A DNA stretch of 64,000 bases from Morinoia aosen (GCA_030386875.1 CM059558.1:2480001-2544000), one strand, 5' to 3'. Shown: positions 24,661 to 35,579, counted from the first letter of the stretch. The notes: generated from the sequence alone by a model not told the origin. Program-made: numbers and translations.

Positions 24661-27600
24661 CTGGTAAATTGAGATGTTATGAGTGTTCAGACACGTTAAA
24701 TCATCACGGGTGCCAGCGCATTAATACTATACAGGGGGAGATCATGTCTTGAAAATAATGCAATGGTTATCATGGTAAAAAAATGAGACACTTAACCTCA
24801 GATAAACATACTGAAATTTTTAGATTTTTTTTATATGCATCGATCTTAAAATCTGCTATATGCATCTATCTTAACATCTGCTATGGATTCATCGTCAGAC
24901 TGAGTCAAATCTAGTCTGTGAAGTGAGACGAACAGAGTGAATGGTTTTGAATTGGTTTGAAGTTGATAGATACAATAAAATGTAGCAGCTATTCATGGCA
25001 CACTGATGAAAATATTGTTATGAGTAGTAAATAACATTTCCTAATTATTTCAATCAATGACATTCCGGTCAGCTACAGTGGAAATTTTTTTGGCAGTAAT
25101 GACCTTATTGTTAAATCATGACCATAATCAACTTCAACATACCATGACAAAATTTCATAGCTTGATGGCTTCTGAAACTGAGTTTTGTTGGCTTTCTTAA
25201 CGGTCCAAGTCCCGTCCAGCTGAAAGAAGCCGCTAAATGCTTCGTCATTAGCCTCCTAATGATTCGCCGTACTGTTTCACATGACGACCTGCCTCCAAGT
25301 TCTTTCAGAGCATCAAGCTGAAATTAGAAAGCACGATTACATTAGTTACTGAAATAATAAAACAACTTAAAGAATACTAAAACCCTACGCATGATATATG
25401 TATACCCCATGACATGGTCAGGGTTCAATAAAAAATTCATCACTCCCACTCCAACCCTCACTTAATGATATGACTCAAAAAAAGTCTTGTTAAAAAAACG
25501 TATTTTTCTACGGAAAAAATAGACTCGCGAAAAAACTGTACAATTTTCGTTATTTTTTGGGAAAAAAACGGATCAAACACCATGGAAATATGTTGTTTGT
25601 TAGATACTGTGTTTTAAATACTTCAGCAATGAATAAAAACGTTTCTAATAAATCAGTGTACGCATCAGAGATAGTTCTATGTATATTTATGACAATCTAA
25701 TATTCCCCTGATGCCGTGCAAAAATGTGCTGTATTCCATTTATTCCCTAATTACTCCATTCTTAAAATTAAATTAACCTAATCTTTTTAAGCAAACAAAA
25801 TCAATATTGTAATCATCTTTCCACTACTGTTGACAAATTTTACTTAATGACATTCAGTCGAGTTCCAATTTGGCTAGCAAAACTTGGCAATTGACTACTG
25901 TGGACGATGCTCATGAAGATTCTCTCCCTGCAGTGCACATTAGGTAATCCCAAGTTGCAGTTTGACTGACTCAAAAAGGGATTCAGAACGTTCCCAGGGT
26001 TCCATTGATTCAAATTCTCTAGCTGCAGCTAGGCTCAGCAGCTTGAACATTTAAAAAGGTGGCAGCAATTACAATTTACTGATACTATGGTAGCGAAGTC
26101 AGAATCCGAGACAATCTGCATGAATAAGACATTTTTGGAAAGTATGGTCAGCAATGGGGGTGTTGTAGTCTTATGTGAGACCATAAAATATACGGAATCA
26201 GAATCAGAATTATTTCATTCAACTTTCCAACCTCACAGTTACACAGCTAGCTATGTACTACACTATATTACTCCTACTTCAACTTTGATGGTTCTGTTTG
26301 CCACTTTGTTTACTTGCTTTTTTGAGCTCTCTCATAATAACATATATCTAGTCAAACATTCAGAAGGCGATTGAACAATAAGAATATCATATTAAATTAA
26401 ATTCCTGAACAATGAATAGGGTCATAACTAATATACGTCTTGTTTTGAGTGTATACATAACTAGGTGATATATTATACAAATATCAAACTCGTTTTGTTC
26501 GAGGAATAAAACAGCCAAAGCATTTAAGGAAAACATTGTTATACATTGAACGTTTTTGGCACTCGACCCATCTTCAGCAAGTAATAACTGAAACAAAAAT
26601 AATATGAATAACTGAATCTTTTTGAAACTGAAACTAACTCCTTTTTCAGCTATGTTTCTAGTCAGCCTTAGATCGCTCCGTGTACAGTGCACCTCCTAAA
26701 TTGACGTTCCATATTATCAATAAGCAATTGAATCAACAAGCAACAAGTTCAGCACATTAATTAACTTACAAGTCCTGGAGTTTGAAGTAAAATGACAAGT
26801 TCTTGCTGAGTCTCAGCTGGTGGAGGCAGTCCAGTCTGCCTTGATAGCTGCTGCTGCTGCTGCTGCTCGGCATCTTCTTTGGCCAATTTTTCTTCATGAA
26901 GCATCTTCAGAATTTTATCCAACTTCTTGGAATTGATGTCCTGTGTTTTCTTCAAGGCTAGAATTTCCATTGACATTTCCATCACAGATGCAAGCATTGA
27001 CCTGTAGTTTAAACACACACCAGAACTAAAAGTTAGATGAAACATAACTATGTGTTTTCATGTTTTTTGCTTTTATGTTTGTAGTTACTTTCTGAATTAG
27101 GAATCAGCTAATTTGGTGCGTTGATTAATGCAGATGCCAGAAAATTCTGGTAGAAATAAGGCAATCATTACCTAAACACACGTCTTACACAATGAAAGTA
27201 CAAAGAACAAGCTGGAATACCTTCGATGTAATACATTTTGAACACAACCATATGATATACATGAACCACACGATCATGTTCCCCTAACGTTCTTCCAACA
27301 ATGCCTTGATTTTATAGCTAAATATTGCAATAACCTTAGCATTTATCAATTTCCTAAATAGCTACATATAGACGATATATATATATATATATAAATTGGT
27401 GTAAAGTTGATTTGTACCTACCAATTACATAAATTATCTCATAGCTACAATGCTGCCCAAACAATATCAAAGAATGCAATACGAATGGATCTAAGTAGGG
27501 AAAAAGGTTTAGGTACTACCAACCTCTCTGGAGCAGACATAGCATTGTATCGAGGAAGTAGCGACACGGTGCTATTCAGCCTACTAGGGATTTCTTCAAC

Positions 27601-29352
27601 AGATGACACACAATCTGTGCTAGTGTATCCATCTGTCTCTGCAGTTGTGTACAGTTTTTTCTCACATCCAGCAAACGTTTCTGTAAAAAAAAATATAACA
27701 TGGTTGCTTGACATAAAAATGCTGACATCAAATACAAATAATACAATACACATTTAATTACACTAAACTAGGTCATGTTTGAAGATTATATGACTATTCT
27801 AGATTGTTTGATCACCTGAAAATATAATACTTTACTCAAGATTGTATTTAACTGTAGTAGATTATGAATAAATAATGGCTCACGTGCGATGGGTGCCATT
27901 GTCCGATCTGCATTTGGCACCCTCTCTAACCACACATATATTAGTATGTACCGATACCATTTTTTTGTTGCTACTGCTAAGGCTACCTACTTTCTGGCCG
28001 ATACAGATACTCTGACACTTGAAAATACCAACACTTTAACGAAAATATTAAAATAAAGCCAGTAGCTATAAGCCCAACAATGATTTTTTAACACAATTAG
28101 CTATTGGTCAGTTTTCCATTGAGGTCGGTGATTAATAGAAAAAAATATTTGGTTGTTTAAGCCTCCCTATCTGCTATAAAGGCAATCTAAAGAGAGGGAA
28201 TAATGAAGGGACCTTCTAGTATGGACACATACATGAGGAATCTATGCGTGAGGTGTATGTCCCACACAGGCTACCAAGTGCATAGAAACAGCAAGTGAAG
28301 AAAGAAGTTCGAATAAGAAAAAGTTCAAAAAGAATATAAAAGGTGCTGAAGAAAAGGGTAGCAGTGAACCGAAAAAGCAGGTCCTTAACTAAACAAAACC
28401 CTATTTTATTGCCACACAAAAAGGCCTACCTAACCATCCCCTCGGGACAGTCGGTGAATAATTGTCAATGTTTTTATGTACAAACATATACGAAGACATT
28501 TTGTACAATAAGAATTCCGGAGCAAATGCATCGTTATCAAGTCAGAGCGCATTCAAGTTTAATGGCAATAGCACTGGCATAATTCCACAACAAACAGAAC
28601 TGTTCAGCTCACATCTAAGGTTGGTGACGTTAGGTTACTGTGCAGTGCTATTCTTTCTGCAAAATTTATCGCACTAACAATATCTCAAAAAGGACTTGTT
28701 TGTGGCAAGATTGTTAGCTATTTATGTTAATATATCTAATAATATAATATTACCCATACATTTTAGATAGGCAATAATAAACTGCAGTTGCTATCTTGAC
28801 CATATTTTGGAGAAAAATAACAATGAAATCCATTATATGGAGAAGTGTTGACATTGAATGACTATGGGTAAAATATCTGCCTGATTTTGACAAAACTTGA
28901 CACCAATGAAAATCGCAGATACTTCCAATACCAATTCATTGGTACATCACTATAAGGAAAACAAGATTTACAACTCTAGTTTCAGTGTGGACAACTTGTA
29001 AATAAATATATAGCTACCGTAAGTTGCATCATGAATAAAACAAATAAAGAATATGAAACTCCTAAGCAATGACTTATTTTAACCCATGGAAATGAAATAA
29101 GTGGTAAGATAAAAAATTGATAACTTACTTGAATGTGTAAGTAATTTTAACTGAAACTGGTACCCAGTTCTCATCTGCTGCCAGGCCTTCAGACGCTCGA
29201 GCTCTAACTTGTTCCAAGTCGTTATTCTTTGGCCACAGACATTTCAGTTTGTTTTTTTTCATTAGGAGCCACTGCTTGGGGATAACTTCATGACTATTGT
29301 CACAAAATTGTACTCCACAGTATTTCTTGGTCTCAGCACTGTCAAAATTCAT
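24533..29352 (-). CDS. Multi-exon gene for a DUF4806-like protein, probable accessory protein of the large transposon
   Basis: Minus-strand exons were deduced from GT-AG borders: A 29352-29129, B 27680-27524, C 27001-26770, D 25317-25143, E 24660-24533 with a TGA stop. Joining phases agree for B to C (phase 2), C to D (phase 0) and D to E (phase 1), all leaving one open frame. A to B does not fit in phase, so a small exon is missing or A splices elsewhere. Domain order is an N-terminal W-L/W-P region in A, a serine/threonine-rich link in B, a coiled coil with polyglutamine in C, and the GGR...VRRIIRRL...SFSWTG core in D with the WDGGR end in E. This order matches DUF4806 proteins, which have no established function. 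The ATG lies 20 nt after the transposase stop on the same strand. A DNA-binding or accessory role is inferred. Confidence 0.55.
25143..25317 (-). CDS. Exon D of the DUF4806-like gene, conserved core
   Basis: Acceptor TAATTTCAG/CTTGATG. It reads LDALKELGGRSSCETVRR, then IIRRLMTKHLAASFSWTG, which is the hallmark start of DUF4806 (GG-R, V-R-I-RRL-T-LA---SW-G). After SWTG the family similarity continues less clearly (KPTKLSF...MKFCH), and a one-base slip could have occurred here. The donor TCATG/GTATGT leaves phase 1, which matches exon E. Confidence 0.65.
26770..27001 (-). CDS. Exon C of the DUF4806-like gene, coiled coil and polyglutamine
   Basis: Acceptor ACTACAG/GTCAATG and donor GGACTT/GTAAGT. 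The sequence from SMLASVMEMSMEILALKK through KKLDKILKMLHEEKLAKE has a clear heptad pattern, followed by six glutamines from a (CAG)n run that could vary in length. A coiled coil just before the conserved core is usual in this family. Confidence 0.6.
27524..27680 (-). CDS. Exon B of the DUF4806-like gene
   Basis: Acceptor TTTTTTACAG at its start and donor GAGAG/GTTGGT at its end. It encodes 51 full codons beginning TFAGCEKKLYTTAETDG, acidic and rich in serine and threonine, as expected for the variable linker. The end phase of 2 joins exactly to exon C. Confidence 0.5.
28150..28445 (+). repeat. GCCTCCC repeat copy inside the intron after exon A
   Basis: Landmarks: TTTAAGCCTCCCTATCTGCT, GGGACCTTCTAGTATGG, CATAGAAACAGCAAGTGAAG, AACCGAAAAAGCAGGTCC, GGCCTACCTAACCATCCCCT. 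It belongs to the same subfamily as 23150-23465. Confidence 0.75.
29129..29352 (-). CDS. Exon A of the DUF4806-like gene, N-terminal region
   Basis: Starts MNFDSAETKKYCGVQF and contains EVIPKQWL followed by CLWP, the conserved tryptophan motifs of the N-terminal part of DUF4806 proteins, then WVPVSVKITY. A consensus donor (CAA/GTAAGT) ends it at 29129. The frame is also open upstream to an acceptor (TTGTTGTGCAG, exon side at 29393), so a spliced upstream leader is possible. ATG at 29352 is the first in frame after the transposase stop at 29375-29373. Confidence 0.6.
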
Positions 29353-29372
29353 TATTCGTCTTTCACTTCTAC

Positions 29373-29541
29373 TTAGTTGTTGTGGGAAAGAACCTGCACA
29401 ACAAATTTGTTTTTATGAAAGAAAATTATAATTTTTGATGAAACATTTTTGAAAGACACCCAAGTTGCATTACTTGTTAAATTGTATACTTTGAAAATGC
29501 CTACTTTTGATGAAGGCAAAGGCTCGGTAAAGAAATCTAAT
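29373..29541 (-). pseudogene. 3' end of the CACTA-like transposase, cut off by the LTR element
   Basis: On the minus strand the host reading frame left of the insertion resumes with DFFTEPLPSSKVGIFKV and stops at TAA 29375-29373. Removing the LTR element and one TAAT copy brings this into the same frame as the transposase part ending at 40642. A P-L-SS---GI-KV-NL stretch close to the end is typical of animal CACTA transposases. DUF4806-like exon A starts 20 nt further on. Confidence 0.6.
29538..29541 (+). repeat. Target-site duplication, left (TAAT)
   Basis: TAAT immediately before the 5' LTR, matched by TAAT at 40642-40645 after the 3' LTR. A 4-bp duplication fits Ty3/gypsy integrases. Confidence 0.85.
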
Positions 29542-31264
29542 TGTCGAGAATCTGTTCAGAATGATCAAATTTTGCGAATTAAAAATGAAAATTCTTGTAA
29601 TTGTGTGTAATGTAACAAATTTTGTGCTTACGTAAAAAGTTGTGTGTTGAAATGTCTCAGTAAATCCCAGCAGCACAGAGGGGTCGCTTCAACATGAATG
29701 TTTTATGTCGCTTAAACATGTATGTTTTCTTTTATGCCTGTGTGTTTAGGGGGAGCGATAAGAGTTAATGGCTCGAACGACGGCTGTTGACATCGGGTGT
29801 TGTTTCTGGAGGGGCCTATGTTGTGGTGTTAGCAAGTATTTTGTTTAGTCGGTCGAGCCTTGGAAAATTGAGACGCTTGGAAAAATGCCTACACAAGCGC
29901 GAACAAAGTCGCCTTCGTGTCAAAGATAAATCGACACACTCAGGACGAGAGAGGCGGTAAAGCCAACGGTCGGGTTCGAAGGAGCTTGAGCGTGGGAAGC
30001 AATGAGGCTAAGAAAGAAATAAAGGCAAGCTGCGGTACTACCAATTAGAAGAGACGTAGGCGGGCGCTCCGAGGCTCCTAAGAATCCTATAGGTCGAATA
30101 CGAGAGAGCGGGCAACCCTCGGGAAATAGGCTGGGCATCTGAGGAACAATGGACAGTTCGACCGGCGAAACCGTAACGTGAGGTGCAACCAAGAAACGCG
30201 GGTGTGTTCACAATAACAAACGTGCTTGATGCAATAATAAGAAAAGTGGCTATATTGAAAATTATACTAAGTTTCACGCTATAATGTAATCCAGAAATTA
30301 ACACATTTCTCGTTTCACTTGCAGAAAATTTACGTGTTCCCGTCACCACGTTCACTAAAGGGGAAATTTATCAAAACATAACACACCGTGGGAGTTATTG
30401 ATGGAACATGGAGATGCTGCACTGGAAGGGAGGGTAAGAGATGCATTTCTTATAAAAAAAAGAAAGAGTAAAGATAGTGTTGAGATAAATATTGCGATAA
30501 TTCATAGTCAGTCAGTCATTGATGCGCTTAAAAAGTAACAAGTTAAATTTTTATCTTTGACAGGCGGGACGGTTATTCAGTCATATGTCTGAGGATTGAT
30601 CAGCTCGACTGAGGGGAAATCGACGTGTGAACACTCTGAAGCGGAATAAGCAAAATAGCGTCATCACTAGACATTTTCTGAACAGTGCATAAGATAGGCC
30701 TTTGAACTGAAGCGAGTCGCGGACGATTTTTGTGGTTGAAGTGACCATTGCTCACTGTGCTGCTGGAACAACTGAGATAGAAATAGGACAGGATAGATGA
30801 ATTCTCATGTGTAACTCTTGCAAATTTAGCGGCGGCCGGCCAGCCAATATTTCTGTGTAATTATGTGATGTAAGTCATTTGACGTATGCTATTTGATTTC
30901 ATTACTTAATTAGCATTATTCCTAACATCATTCATTGTGTGTGCGCTCATTAATGTTTGTATGACGTATAGCTGGAAATTATAAATGTTAAGCATAGTTC
31001 ATCCTGTGTATCATGCCCCACCATATTAGAAGCGATCAATCGTGATACCAAGGAGGGCGCCCAGAAAATGCGCTGCGTAAGTGGGTCAGCGATCCCCGGT
31101 GAGTACCTTTATTTTTAGTATATGTACTGTAATTGCCGATTATTATTCATTAATTTGTGTTGTATATGCATTCTTTGGAGGTGTGCCATTCCTCAACTCC
31201 GAGAGACGGATCTTCCTGTTAATGAAATGTTAACAAGGAGGTGAAGGGCACATTTCTCGTGACA
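29542..31264 (+). repeat. 5' LTR
   Basis: 1723 bp, TG...CA ends. Long for an LTR. It contains a strong splice-donor consensus (CCCCG/GTGAGT, intron base about 31099) close to its end, which could allow spliced transcripts. An antisense frame of about 100 codons is present identically in both LTRs and is not credited. Confidence 0.95.
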
Positions 31265-31272
31265 TCTCAATT

Positions 31273-31290
31273 TGGCAAGATCAACGCGAT
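31273..31290 (+). other. Candidate primer-binding site
   Basis: Eight bases after the 5' LTR comes TGGCAAGATCAACGCGAT, which starts with the TGG complementary to a tRNA CCA end. I could not assign the tRNA. Confidence 0.45.
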
Positions 31291-31641
31291 CGCTTTGTAA
31301 TTTTTGTGAATTTGTGAGTGTAGTATAACAGTTGCATTGTATATATTTTTTTTTGCGTGGTTATTTCATGTTCAAAACGTACAGAAATTCAGTAGAGGTA
31401 CATAACTCGTAGTGATGATCTTTTGTGTTCCGGTGTGGGAAGCCAGCAAGCACACTGCCATATAGATAAAGAAAGTGAAAGTGTTTATAAAAGTGATAAG
31501 TTTCAGTGAGAAAATTCTAGTGTGTTCACACGATTAATTTCAAAGTTTCAGTAAAAATTTTAAAGTGAGTAGGTTTGAAAAATATTTGAGTGATCACAAA
31601 ATTTTGAGTTTTGGAAAATTGAATAGGAGAAGATCGACACT

Positions 31642-32661
31642 ATGCCTGCGCGCGGGAGAAGGAACAATGCCCGCAGAAATGAGCCAGCAACGCCACCACA
31701 TCCCGAAGAGGAAGAGGTTAATATGCCTGTGGTAACCAGTTGCGTGGGGGCCATTGGTGCTAAATTTAGGAGAGGCGATGATGTAGGGGAACATATGGCA
31801 AGGTTGAAGTTTTTGACTGGTAAGCTGAATAACAGCGAGCAGGTGCATGCCTTCTTCCTATGCCTAGGTCCACAAGAGGCAAAGGAATGCAATAAAATAA
31901 TTGGTACACTAACGAACCTGCGAGAAGCAGAAACATGGCTGCGCTCACACGCCGATCAAGTAGAACATCCGACTCAAGCGCTGTTTGAAATAGTAACCAA
32001 GAAGCAAACAAGCCGAGAGGGAGTTTCAGAGTACCTAACGCGCCTGGAAAGGCTGTACAACGAGAACTATCAAGAAAATCCGGAACGAGTAATTATAGAT
32101 TTGATGTGGCTCGGATTAAGGGATGACATCACCAGACCCTTTCGAAGTGATGCGCGACCTACGACAGTACAAGAATTGAGGGACATGGCAATCGAAGTGG
32201 AAAATCGACGGATAGTACCAGTACCAAGGGAAACGACAGAGAAGAGGGAACCGGAGAGAGAAAGAGCGCAGCGAAGCGAGAGGAGGCCACAGCATGAGAC
32301 TGCACGTGTCGGCCACACGGTGCGGCATTCACCACAACGGCCAAGAGGCTACCGCCACGAAGTGACACCCTGGAGAGAAAGGAACAGACAGATACGACAC
32401 TCTCCTCATCATCGAAGAGGAAATTATGAAGCACCCCACTGGAGCGAAAAAGGCAGACTTAGGAGCCATCAGCACCAAATTTTCCACGCAAGAGAACCAC
32501 AGCCGCATCCGGAAGTACCACCTGCACCTGCGGTGGACTTAGCCCAGTATAGAGCAGTGCCACCGCCGTGCGTCAACTGTGGAAAATTTGGGCACCTAAG
32601 AGCTGATTGCAGAGTGCAACATTTTGCAGGACAGCCAAAAAACGGGATAGGAGACCGTTAG
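31642..32661 (+). CDS. gag: Gag polyprotein of the LTR retrotransposon
   Basis: 339 codons from ATG 31642. The first half is predicted capsid-like and helical (for example EHMARLKFLTGKLNNSEQ). The middle (about residues 195-285) is very rich in arginine, histidine and glutamate. A single zinc knuckle, CVNCGKFGHLRADC, lies at about residues 310-323 (C-x2-C-x4-H-x4-C), which binds RNA during packaging. The frame ends 16 residues after the knuckle. Pol overlaps in the -1 frame through the slippery site at 32637. The frame appears intact. Confidence 0.93.
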   Translation: MPARGRRNNARRNEPATPPHPEEEEVNMPVVTSCVGAIGAKFRRGDDVGEHMARLKFLTGKLNNSEQVHAFFLCLGPQEAKECNKIIGTLTNLREAETWLRSHADQVEHPTQALFEIVTKKQTSREGVSEYLTRLERLYNENYQENPERVIIDLMWLGLRDDITRPFRSDARPTTVQELRDMAIEVENRRIVPVPRETTEKREPERERAQRSERRPQHETARVGHTVRHSPQRPRGYRHEVTPWRERNRQIRHSPHHRRGNYEAPHWSEKGRLRSHQHQIFHAREPQPHPEVPPAPAVDLAQYRAVPPPCVNCGKFGHLRADCRVQHFAGQPKNGIGDR

Positions 32662-35579
32662 CTCCACTAATAAATCCCAGCGTAATACTCCAAGTGAATG
32701 GTACACCTGTTACCGCACTTCTTGACACCGGAGCAAATATATGCTTGGTAAAAGAGCGTGTGGTTGCGGGAATTAAAAATGCTAGTGTGAAAGGAACATC
32801 GACTGCATTAAAAACAATTGGAGAGGAACCCGTACCGGTGCTGGGAAAGATTAATGTGCCAATCAAAGTTAACGGTCAGAAAATTGTACAGAGATGCTTT
32901 GTTGTGAAGGAAAATGCATTCCCAGGAGACCTGCTAATAGGAGTGGAAGTAATGAACAAAGTCAACGCAAAGCTAGACTTCGGAAAACGTAGGGCATCAT
33001 TCTTTGGCACTTACGTGAACATGTTTTCAGCACCAGGACACGCTTCTCCGAAAATTCTGTGTGTAACGCGGGAAGAAACATCAGTCACTCTGGCTGAGGA
33101 CATTACAGTAAAGCCTCGCGCGCAAACCATGGTTAAGTGCCGAGCAGATGGCAAGTTTGATGGGAAGGAAGTAATTTTAGAGCCTAGAATTAACGTCGGA
33201 GCCACCGCTGCAAAGGTACAAAACGGGTATGTTTTGATGCCTGTACTTAACCCTTTTGCCGAAGAAATCGCTCTGACTGAAGGAGCTATAATTGCTACAT
33301 GCCACGAAATCTCGAATGAAGATGCAACTGCAGAAGAAAACAATGCGGAAAATAGCGAAGCAGAAAATCGCCGCAGAGAGAAGCGTTTTCAGCAAATTGA
33401 TGAGCTTGACCTCAGTTACTTGGATGCTGAAAAACAAGGACAAGTCAGAAACCTGCTCAAGGAATATCACAAGACGATTAGTGCAGACGAGATGGACATT
33501 GGCCACGTGAAAGGAGTGAAATACAAAATTTTGCTGAGTGATTACAGGCCAATTCAAACGAAAGGATGGCGTATTCCGTACTCCAGCCAAGAAATTATTG
33601 ATAAAAAGGTCTCGGAGATGATTGAAAGTGGAGTTGTGCAAGAGAGCACAAGTGCTTGGAAAAACCCACTCGTACTTGTAAGGAAGCCTGGAGGAGGCCA
33701 CAGAACTTGCCTTGATTTGCGAGCTGTGAACATGCGGGTAATAAACGAACATTATCCGATTCCCAACATCATAGGGACACTGGAGGAGGTGGCTGGCAAA
33801 GAATACTATTCCATTGTCGATGCAAAATCAGCCTTCCATCAAATAGAGCTAGATGAGGAAAGTAAGCAATACACGGCGTTTCAGACTCGACAAGGCAACT
33901 TCGAGTACTCTAGGCTACCTATGGGACTCAAGTGCTCAACATCAGTGTACCAGAGAGTAATTTGTCATGTTCTGAAGAGGCAACTTGGAAAATTCGCCGC
34001 CATTTATTTGGACGATGTGTGCGTTAGCTCTATGACTTTTGAGAGCCACCTAGATAATTTGAGAGAAGTGTTACACGAGTTTCAATGCGCCGGAGTTAAA
34101 ATAGGCTTGGACAAGTGCAAATTTGCACAAAGGCAAGTAAAGTACCTAGGATGTTACATCAGTCGTGAGGGACTTATTCCAGACCCCAAAAACGTGGAAG
34201 CAATGCAGAGTTACCCTAGGCCGACTACCGCACGTAAAGTGCGCTCGTTTGTGGCAGCGCTTAATTTCTACCGGCGCTTCATTCCGCACTTTGCCACAAC
34301 AGCTGCACCCCTTAATGCTCTGACTAAGAAGGGCCAAAAATTCCAGTGGAAGGAGGAACACGAACAAGCCTTCTGCAAACTTAAGCAGCTCATGATAGAA
34401 GCTCCAGTTCTGAAGAAGCCTTCTCTAAATGAGACGTATTACTTGAGCTGTGATGCCTCAAATGAGGGCTCTGGCGCGGTCCTTGCGCAAAAATGTAATG
34501 GTAAGGAACAACCGATTGGATACTTCAGCAAAAGATTCAATGATGCTGAAAAACGTTATTCAATTACGGAGCGGGAAGGATTGGCAGTGGTCGCCGCTGT
34601 AAATCACTTCTCACCTTACCTGTACGGCAATAAATTCGTTGTAATCACTGATCACACGGCTCTCAAATATCTGTTCAAAGGTAAAAACACCAAGAACAAC
34701 AGAATTATGAGATGGGCCCTAACACTCTCTCAATATGATTTTGAGGTAATTTATCGGCCCGGAGCTCAGAACGTGGTGCCCGACGCGTTGTCGAGAAATA
34801 TTGCGAACAACAACGAAGAAGAAAACCAAGACGAAGGAGCTCCTAAAACAGTGTTCGTCACGTCGATGTTATATGAAACACCCAGTGTACAAGAGGCTGA
34901 AAGTAGTTTGCAGAAAGAAAATGTGAGAGCAGAACAATTGAAAGATCCTGTTTGGGGGCCAGTGCTGAGGTATCTTGAAGGTGACAAATTAGGGGACGTT
35001 CCAAGTCTCGCTCTGAAATCCGAGGTCTTCACCGACGGAGGCATATTGTATTTCAGAAAGACACAACGAAAGCCTAATAGAATAAGGCACTTGATTGTGG
35101 TGCCAGACGCTCTGAGAGAAGCAGCAATAACGTTAGCGCATGACAGCACAATCGGTGCACACCAAGGTCGTGCTAAAACGTGGAAAAAGCTCATGGAATT
35201 CGGGTACTGGATTAACATGGCGCGTGACGTTAACAAATACGTCGATTCGTGCATGCAATGTCAAAAACGTAAGATCAACAATCGCATTTGTGTTAGCATG
35301 GGTTCATTCCCTGAAATTGACAAGCCTCTGGACAGAATAGGCGTTGATTTAATCGAAATGCCAGTGTCGAATGAGGGCCACAAATACATCCTCACCGTGG
35401 TCGATCACTTCAGTAGATATGTTGCAGCGTTTCCGCTCAGAAGCAAGACAACTGAGGAAGTAACGAAAGCGTTGACTAAATTCGTTACTACGTACGGCCC
35501 AGCGAAGACGCTCATCTCAGACAGGGGTACCGAGTTCACGTCAGCTTTGTTCAGAAATGTGTGTGAAAAATTGAAATAA
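32607..35579 (+). CDS. pol: Pol polyprotein (protease, RT, RNase H, integrase start), truncated
   Basis: Translation is expected from the frameshift site at about 32640. The coordinates give the full open frame from its first ATG, and residue numbers follow that frame. Protease: ALLDTGA with D40-T-G. Reverse transcriptase: D405 in VDAKSAF and YLDD at 467-470. RNase H: D616 (CDASNEGSG), E657 (TEREG), D682 (TDH) and D726. Integrase: zinc domain H845, H852, C882 and C885, then D914 (GVDLIE) and D972 (SDRG). The frame ends at TAA 35577-35579, shortly after D972 and before the third catalytic residue, so this copy cannot make a full integrase. The remainder lies in another frame from 35621. Confidence 0.95.
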   Translation: MQSATFCRTAKKRDRRPLAPLINPSVILQVNGTPVTALLDTGANICLVKERVVAGIKNASVKGTSTALKTIGEEPVPVLGKINVPIKVNGQKIVQRCFVVKENAFPGDLLIGVEVMNKVNAKLDFGKRRASFFGTYVNMFSAPGHASPKILCVTREETSVTLAEDITVKPRAQTMVKCRADGKFDGKEVILEPRINVGATAAKVQNGYVLMPVLNPFAEEIALTEGAIIATCHEISNEDATAEENNAENSEAENRRREKRFQQIDELDLSYLDAEKQGQVRNLLKEYHKTISADEMDIGHVKGVKYKILLSDYRPIQTKGWRIPYSSQEIIDKKVSEMIESGVVQESTSAWKNPLVLVRKPGGGHRTCLDLRAVNMRVINEHYPIPNIIGTLEEVAGKEYYSIVDAKSAFHQIELDEESKQYTAFQTRQGNFEYSRLPMGLKCSTSVYQRVICHVLKRQLGKFAAIYLDDVCVSSMTFESHLDNLREVLHEFQCAGVKIGLDKCKFAQRQVKYLGCYISREGLIPDPKNVEAMQSYPRPTTARKVRSFVAALNFYRRFIPHFATTAAPLNALTKKGQKFQWKEEHEQAFCKLKQLMIEAPVLKKPSLNETYYLSCDASNEGSGAVLAQKCNGKEQPIGYFSKRFNDAEKRYSITEREGLAVVAAVNHFSPYLYGNKFVVITDHTALKYLFKGKNTKNNRIMRWALTLSQYDFEVIYRPGAQNVVPDALSRNIANNNEEENQDEGAPKTVFVTSMLYETPSVQEAESSLQKENVRAEQLKDPVWGPVLRYLEGDKLGDVPSLALKSEVFTDGGILYFRKTQRKPNRIRHLIVVPDALREAAITLAHDSTIGAHQGRAKTWKKLMEFGYWINMARDVNKYVDSCMQCQKRKINNRICVSMGSFPEIDKPLDRIGVDLIEMPVSNEGHKYILTVVDHFSRYVAAFPLRSKTTEEVTKALTKFVTTYGPAKTLISDRGTEFTSALFRNVCEKLK
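32637..32643 (+). promoter_or_regulatory. -1 ribosomal frameshift site A AAA AAC
   Basis: The heptamer AAAAAAC sits with its codons AAA AAC exactly in the Gag frame, and a -1 slip moves reading into the Pol frame, which is open from here. This is a canonical X XXY YYZ slippery site. A short GGAG...CTCC hairpin could form just downstream, but no strong pseudoknot was evident by eye. Confidence 0.8.

Noticed and set aside
24504..24752. 82-codon plus-strand frame
   Set aside because: Shadow of exon E of the minus-strand DUF4806-like gene.
26087..26374. 95-codon plus-strand frame inside the DUF4806 gene region
   Set aside because: Lies in an intron on the opposite strand with no recognisable similarity.
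29920..30355. Antisense frames of 90 and 105 codons in the LTRs
   Set aside because: Present identically in both LTRs, no recognisable domain, opposite to the element's transcription.
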